Origin: Rickettsiales bacterium | Lineage (GTDB): Bacteria; Pseudomonadota; Alphaproteobacteria; Rickettsiales; Deianiraeaceae | DNA length: 8,403 nucleotides | Reading direction: 5' to 3' | Assembly (NCBI GenBank): GCA_947424985.1 | Contig: CANDYN010000043.1 | Location: forward strand, 1 to 8,403 | Shown: positions 1 through 3,684 of the stretch, piece by piece | Numbering within the stretch: position 1 is the first letter of the stretch | Layout: each line of letters begins with the position of its first letter | Position numbers and translations under genes: made by a program | Notes under the pieces: model-generated | Database searches by the model: none | What the model saw: only the letters and a program-made list of their open reading frames with translations | Told to the model about the DNA's origin: nothing

Positions 1-394
1 CAATACATTGCGCAATTCTATCACCCTTTGTAATCTTAAAATCTTCACCTGAAGTATTTAAAAGTATCACGCCTATTTCCCCGCGATAGTCACTATCAAT
101 CGTCCCTGGAGTATTCAAAACCGTTATTCCGTTTTTCAGAGCAAGACCTGATCTTGGACGAATTTGCAACTCAAAACCTTCAGAAATAGCTGTTCTCAAG
201 CCAGTTTTCACAAGACAACGATCTCCGGCTTTTAAGCTAAATCCAGTACCAAAATCAATGTCCTTCATCTCAAATGAAACTCCTGCCGCACGTAAATCAA
301 ATCCCGATGATCCACTTGTTGCATAAGATAAAAGATTACCGCTTTCATAGATTTCAGATGCGTCTTTATTGATAAATTGTACCTGTAAAATCAT
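1..394 (-). CDS. dut: dUTP diphosphatase (dUTPase), C-terminus cut by the window edge
   Basis: Hydrolyses dUTP to dUMP and pyrophosphate in the cytoplasm, keeping uracil out of DNA and supplying dUMP for dTMP synthesis. Reading leftward from the ATG at 394-392 gives 131 codons with no stop before the edge. Four of the five motifs of trimeric dUTPases are visible: motif I GFDLRAA (residues 31-37), motif II RPRSGLALK (79-87), motif III with GTIDSDYRGE (97-106; the first Asp, D100, is the expected catalytic base and Y103 the uracil-pocket Tyr), and motif IV GDRIAQ (124-129). The Gly-rich motif V, which closes over the phosphates, lies outside the window, so completeness cannot be judged. The usual length is about 145-155 residues, so some 15-20 are missing. 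No strong Shine-Dalgarno precedes the start, but the leader looks very short. It is divergent from mlaD. Confidence 0.96.
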   Translation of the reverse strand, partial: MILQVQFINKDASEIYESGNLLSYATSGSSGFDLRAAGVSFEMKDIDFGTGFSLKAGDRCLVKTGLRTAISEGFELQIRPRSGLALKNGITVLNTPGTIDSDYRGEIGVILLNTSGEDFKITKGDRIAQCI

Positions 395-414
395 ATTTCA
401 AAACATCGCAAATC

Positions 415-442
415 ACTATAAAGTAAAAAAAATGTTTTGCAA
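415..442 (-). promoter_or_regulatory. Candidate sigma-70-type promoter for dut
   Basis: On the minus strand TTGCAA (442-437) is followed after 16 bp by TATAGT (420-415), matching the -35 and -10 consensus at 4/6 and 5/6 positions. Predicted transcription start is near 408, giving a leader of about 14 nt before the dut ATG. In such AT-rich DNA, matches like this also occur by chance. Confidence 0.35.
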
Positions 443-505
443 GTAAATTATTTATTGACAAAAAAGAAATACCATTCCAGTGTTTTTTACATTAGAATTT
501 AGATT

Positions 506-955
506 ATGAATTTATCAAAAAATAGCTTTGAATTGATCGTTGGAAGCCTTGTTTTGCTCGTTGCAATATCATTTTGTGTGAAAATATTTTCGTCCTCAAG
601 TGTTAAAAAAACTAGCACAAACGGTATTACTATTTTTGCAGATTTTTCAAATTCAGAGGGGATCGATGCTGGAAGTGATGTTAAAATTGCCGGAGTAAAA
701 ATTGGTGTAGTAATGGAAAAAACTTTATCCGACACATATAAATCAAAAGTTAAAATTGGTATAAATAAAGGAATCCAGATTCCAATTGACTCAAATGCTG
801 CAGTTGTAAGTTCCGGATTGTTGGGTGGAAAATATGTTGAAATACGTGTTGGAATCGAAGATTCATATATGATTGAAAATAGCAAATTCCAATCCACTCA
901 AAGCTCTGTAAATCTTGAAGAATTAATCGGAAAGTTTGCTTTCAATGCAAAATAA
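506..955 (+). CDS. mlaD: MlaD, MCE-domain substrate-binding subunit of the Mla phospholipid transport system
   Basis: In the Mla system, MlaD forms a hexameric ring anchored in the inner membrane with the MlaFEB ABC transporter, passing phospholipids between the membranes. The 149-residue product has one N-terminal membrane anchor (about residues 8-28), then a single MCE domain (about 38-118) with the typical blocks G-S-D-V-K-I-A-G-V-K-I-G (56-67) and S-G-L-L-G-G-K-Y-V-E-I (103-113). The hydrophobic LL in the second block corresponds to the pore-loop region. A short tail (119-149) replaces the longer C-terminus of E. coli MlaD (183 residues). No mlaE, mlaF or mlaC lies next to it, so the system would be encoded in pieces around the genome, as is common in Rickettsiales. 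It converges on queD with 13 bp between the stops. No clear Shine-Dalgarno is seen before the ATG. Confidence 0.93.
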   Translation: MNLSKNSFELIVGSLVLLVAISFCVKIFSSSSVKKTSTNGITIFADFSNSEGIDAGSDVKIAGVKIGVVMEKTLSDTYKSKVKIGINKGIQIPIDSNAAVVSSGLLGGKYVEIRVGIEDSYMIENSKFQSTQSSVNLEELIGKFAFNAK

Positions 956-968
956 ATCACAATAAAAA

Positions 969-1394
969 TCATTCTTTTCCAACAATAACGTAGCAATTTG
1001 GCGTTTCAAAAAGAGTTATTGATTGACAAATTAGCCCATCTTTATCTGAAAAAAGCGTTGGAATTATATCATAAAGTATATGTTTTGCAATATTTTCTGC
1101 AGTTGGATTTACATCCATATAATAAATCTCTTGTTTAGTTTCAGCTGCAACTACTTTTCCAAGCCTTTCATCTTTTGTCCATAAAATACATGTATGATCT
1201 AGATTATGATCAATCCATCCGCCAAGTTTTTGTTTTATAATACCAAAATCAACAACCCTCCCAAGTAAATCAAGCTCCCTGGCTTTAAACTTTGCATGCA
1301 CTTTATATCTATGTCCGTGTAAAAATTTACATTTTCCTTCGTGCCCAACAACCCTATGTCCCGCATCAAATTCGATAATTCTAATACATTCCAT
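969..1394 (-). CDS. queD: 6-carboxy-5,6,7,8-tetrahydropterin synthase (QueD / PTPS family)
   Basis: Converts 7,8-dihydroneopterin triphosphate to 6-carboxytetrahydropterin, the second step toward queuosine, the modified base at the wobble position of GUN-anticodon tRNAs. The 141-residue protein shows the zinc ligands H13 (FDAGH), H26 and H28 (LHGH), the catalytic Cys C22 just before them, VVDFGIIK (47-54), the DHNLDH motif (62-67) with the catalytic Asp/His pair, PTAENIA (97-103), and a substrate-binding Glu in LFETPN (E130). It is about 20 residues longer than E. coli QueD. The ATG lies 3 bp beyond the virB11 TAG, so the two are almost certainly co-transcribed and any ribosome binding site lies inside the virB11 3' end. 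The alternative, a PTPS of biopterin synthesis, is less likely in this setting. No other queuosine gene is in the window. Confidence 0.92.
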   Translation of the reverse strand: MECIRIIEFDAGHRVVGHEGKCKFLHGHRYKVHAKFKARELDLLGRVVDFGIIKQKLGGWIDHNLDHTCILWTKDERLGKVVAAETKQEIYYMDVNPTAENIAKHILYDIIPTLFSDKDGLICQSITLFETPNCYVIVGKE

Positions 1395-1397
1395 AAA

Positions 1398-2660
1398 CTA
1401 AAAATATTTTTTTGCCAACAACTCTTTTCCCTCCTTTGTTACTTTGATCACCCTGTAAGTCTTTCCATCTTTATCTTTTCTTATATCACCTTCTTTGATT
1501 GGAACTATCATTTGCTTCATTGTTTCAAATTTTGCATCATCTTCCGGACTATTGAAATCCTCTTCAGGCTTCATTAATCTCTCCATTTCTTCTTGTTCTT
1601 TCTGCTCTTGCTGTGCAGCAGTCATAATTTCTATGGCATCTTGAGGTGTTATTGAATCACTTTTTGAAAATTTTGTCGGCTTACGCCCTCTGAAATAAAC
1701 CTCTGAAATAAAACGAACCCCTCCGGTTGACGCCCTTTTAAGCTGCGCAACAACCTCAACAACGTGATATATATAATCTTTGATTTCGGATGGGGGCATT
1801 CCAAGACCCGCTTGCATCACCATTAACTTTAATTGCTCAAGCGCCATGGACGGCTCATCCGCGTGAACGGTTGCAATTGATCCAGGATGACCAGTATTAA
1901 TTGCACGTAAAAAACTGAACGCTTCAGAGCCACGAAGTTCCCCAATTATTATTCTTTCCGGGCGTAAACGAAGGCAGGCTTCAATTAAATCTTGAACTGT
2001 AACATTTGCCCTTCCCTGCCCACCTTTTGATGCCAAAAGATGCACCTTATTTTCATGAGAAGAAAGATCGATTTCTCGTGCATCTTCAACCGTTATAAGT
2101 CTTTCATCTTTTGGAATTGCACGCAAAAGAGCATTCGCAAAGGTTGTTTTACCGGTTGAAGTACCTCCTGAAATTATCAGATTCTTTTTATAAACTACGC
2201 TGTAATAAAGAAAATTTTTAATCTCACCTTTGTCCAAATATTCCGATAAAATTAAATCATTTGGATCTTCAGTTGACCTTGTTGTTGTATGAGTAAAGGC
2301 GCCAAATTTTTCGTAATCATCAAGACTCCATTTGAGTGGAGACGGTTTTCTTATTGCGTAACAAATAAACCCTGGTTCACAAGCCGGTGGAATCAAAATT
2401 TGCACACGATATCCGTTTGGAAGAGTTGCAGATAAAAGCGGCTTCTCTTCACTTATGCCCTGCTCCGTTGATCTCGCAATAAGATTTGCAAGCCCACGAA
2501 GATGGTTAAAATCAAGCTGTGGAACCTTCTCACGATATAAATCCCCATTATGCTCAACCCATATTTCACCCGGACGATTTATCATAATTTCTGATACGCC
2601 CTCTTTATCAAAAAATTGATCAAAATGCGATAAATATGTATTTAAAGCTGTGTTATTCAC
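1398..2660 (-). CDS. virB11: VirB11, hexameric ATPase of the VirB/D4 type IV secretion system, with a C-terminal extension
   Basis: Cytoplasmic traffic ATPase that, in VirB/D4 systems, works with VirB4 and VirD4 to drive assembly and substrate transfer. Residues 1-150 form the N-terminal domain (EIMINRPGEIWVE at 24-36; PLLSATLPNGYR at 74-85). The ATPase domain has Walker A GGTSTGKTT (165-173), Asp box LITVEDARE (188-196), Walker B IIIGE (237-241) and His box GHPGSIATVHA (257-267). The start is GTG at 2660-2658; a TAA lies immediately upstream in frame, so no longer start exists, and the N-terminus lines up with rickettsial VirB11 from memory. Those proteins end near residue 330-335. This one continues for about 85 residues with a Q/E-rich stretch (349-360) and a lysine-rich end. 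It has no virB10 upstream and no virD4 downstream, so the usual rickettsial virB8-9-10-11-virD4 order is broken here. Confidence 0.96.
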   Translation of the reverse strand: MNNTALNTYLSHFDQFFDKEGVSEIMINRPGEIWVEHNGDLYREKVPQLDFNHLRGLANLIARSTEQGISEEKPLLSATLPNGYRVQILIPPACEPGFICYAIRKPSPLKWSLDDYEKFGAFTHTTTRSTEDPNDLILSEYLDKGEIKNFLYYSVVYKKNLIISGGTSTGKTTFANALLRAIPKDERLITVEDAREIDLSSHENKVHLLASKGGQGRANVTVQDLIEACLRLRPERIIIGELRGSEAFSFLRAINTGHPGSIATVHADEPSMALEQLKLMVMQAGLGMPPSEIKDYIYHVVEVVAQLKRASTGGVRFISEVYFRGRKPTKFSKSDSITPQDAIEIMTAAQQEQKEQEEMERLMKPEEDFNSPEDDAKFETMKQMIVPIKEGDIRKDKDGKTYRVIKVTKEGKELLAKKYF

Positions 2661-2686
2661 TTACAAAAATAGGTTTCCATAATCAA

Positions 2687-2714
2687 AAGATAAGACTTGA
2701 TTTTTAAAAATCAA
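2687..2714 (-). promoter_or_regulatory. Candidate promoter for virB11-queD overlapping a palindrome
   Basis: On the minus strand TTGATT (2714-2709), a 16-bp spacer and TATCTT (2692-2687) match the sigma-70 consensus at 4/6 positions each. Predicted start is near 2680, about 20 nt before the virB11 GTG. The -35 hexamer is one arm of the palindrome at 2696-2715; the other arm gives TTGATT on the plus strand (2698-2703) with TATTTT 15 bp on (2719-2724), a weaker candidate for the lipoprotein gene at 2743. Confidence 0.35.
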
Positions 2715-2715
2715 G
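2696..2715. repeat. Perfect 20-bp palindrome between divergent genes
   Basis: CTTGATTTTT and its exact reverse complement meet without a spacer, centred between virB11 (-) and the GDPD lipoprotein (+). A further AATCAA half-site lies at 2681-2686. The location fits an operator for divergent transcription. It can also form a hairpin, and a run of six T (2721-2726) follows on the plus strand, but no gene upstream on that strand would need a terminator here. Confidence 0.5.
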
Positions 2716-2742
2716 AGCTATTTTTTCTGAAATATTATTTAT

Positions 2743-3591
2743 ATGTATATGCTAAAAAAGACGATTTTACTATTCACAATATCACTTTTTTTACAATCTT
2801 GCACAATAAAACCAAAGACAGTTGCACATCGTGGAGCACATCTTGATAACACGGAAAATACAGTTATAGCGTTTCAAAGATCCATTAAATCCGGTGCAGA
2901 CATGCTTGAAATGGACGCTCAGGTAACAAAGGATGACGCTGTAGTATTATATCACCCTGAAGTTCTTGAAAAACTAACCAACTGTAGTGGGAAAATATCG
3001 GATATAAGCTATAATGCGATTAAGAAATGTAAGATACAAAAAAACGGGAAAAATTTTACAATACCAACTCTTCAAGAAGCTTTAATTGCGAGCAAAGATA
3101 AGACAATAATGCTTGATTTAAAATCAAACAATACTGAAAAATTAATCAATGCAATAGCAAGAACTTTGACCAAAACAAATTCTTGGAATAAAATTATATT
3201 CTATTCAACAAGCACGGAGCATATAAAATATATAAAACAAAACTATCCTTTTGCAGCCATTTTTCAAGATAGAGATTCAACACGAGAAATCTTGGTTAAT
3301 TTAAAACTGAAAGATATATGCACCGGAGAACTTAAAGAAGACTATATTGCATTTGAAATGATAAAGAATAAACTATATATTGTGGAAAAATTAACACTTG
3401 GAAATTATGAAACCGAAGTGACAAATGTTCCATTATTAAATAAAAGAGCTGTTTCTTGTATCAGGAAATTAAACAAAAATGCAAAAATTTTTGCCTTTGG
3501 AATTGCATCACAAAAGGACTATGATAACGCTGTAAACATAGGCTTTGACTACGTTGTTCTTGATTCTTTGGAGAAGATAAAATTACAATAG
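2743..3591 (+). CDS. Glycerophosphodiester phosphodiesterase family lipoprotein
   Basis: Family members hydrolyse glycerophosphodiesters from deacylated phospholipids to glycerol-3-phosphate and the free alcohol, using Ca2+ or Mg2+ in a TIM barrel. The 282-residue protein begins with a lipoprotein signal: MYMLKK, a hydrophobic stretch (residues 7-18) and LQSC with the lipidated Cys at C20 (Gln at -2 is not classical). The N-terminal catalytic block is complete: A-H-R-G (28-31) with H29 and R30, N-T-E-N-T (36-40) with E38, metal ligands E56 and D58 in LEMDAQ, and H71 in LYHPE. NFTIPTLQEAL and MLDLKS follow, matching the usual iPtLeE and elK blocks. It would act in the periplasm or at the outer membrane. 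A start at the second ATG (2749) would give the same mature protein. There is no evident Shine-Dalgarno. It is not in an operon with the gene at 3685, which has its own promoter. Substrate specificity cannot be read from sequence. Confidence 0.9.
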   Translation: MYMLKKTILLFTISLFLQSCTIKPKTVAHRGAHLDNTENTVIAFQRSIKSGADMLEMDAQVTKDDAVVLYHPEVLEKLTNCSGKISDISYNAIKKCKIQKNGKNFTIPTLQEALIASKDKTIMLDLKSNNTEKLINAIARTLTKTNSWNKIIFYSTSTEHIKYIKQNYPFAAIFQDRDSTREILVNLKLKDICTGELKEDYIAFEMIKNKLYIVEKLTLGNYETEVTNVPLLNKRAVSCIRKLNKNAKIFAFGIASQKDYDNAVNIGFDYVVLDSLEKIKLQ

Positions 3592-3636
3592 CTTGATCTT
3601 TCTTAGAATAAATCAATTCACAGTTGATAATTATCC

Positions 3637-3664
3637 TTGACATATGATATATAGTAATTATACT
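3637..3664 (+). promoter_or_regulatory. Near-consensus sigma-70-type promoter of the effector-like gene
   Basis: TTGACA (3637-3642, perfect -35), a 16-bp spacer and TATACT (3659-3664, 5/6 of the -10 consensus). The predicted start is near 3671, giving a leader of about 14 nt to the ATG at 3685. An overlapping weaker pair, TTGATA (3624-3629) and TATATA (3648-3653, 18-bp spacer), could act as a second promoter. The heptamer AGTTGAT occurs on both sides (3622-3628 and 3673-3679). This is the best promoter match in the window. Confidence 0.7.
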
Positions 3665-3684
3665 CTCGTGTGAGTTGATTTTAT

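Noticed and set aside
455..460. Perfect TTGACA upstream of mlaD as a -35 box
   Set aside because: No acceptable -10 box lies 15-19 bp downstream; TAGAAT at 493-498 is too far away.
499..897. Long open frame on the minus strand opposite mlaD
   Set aside because: It is antisense to a well-supported MCE-domain gene, and its product shows no recognisable motif.
1341..1577. Plus-strand open frame opposite virB11 and queD
   Set aside because: Antisense to two well-supported genes, with a low-complexity Phe/His-rich product.
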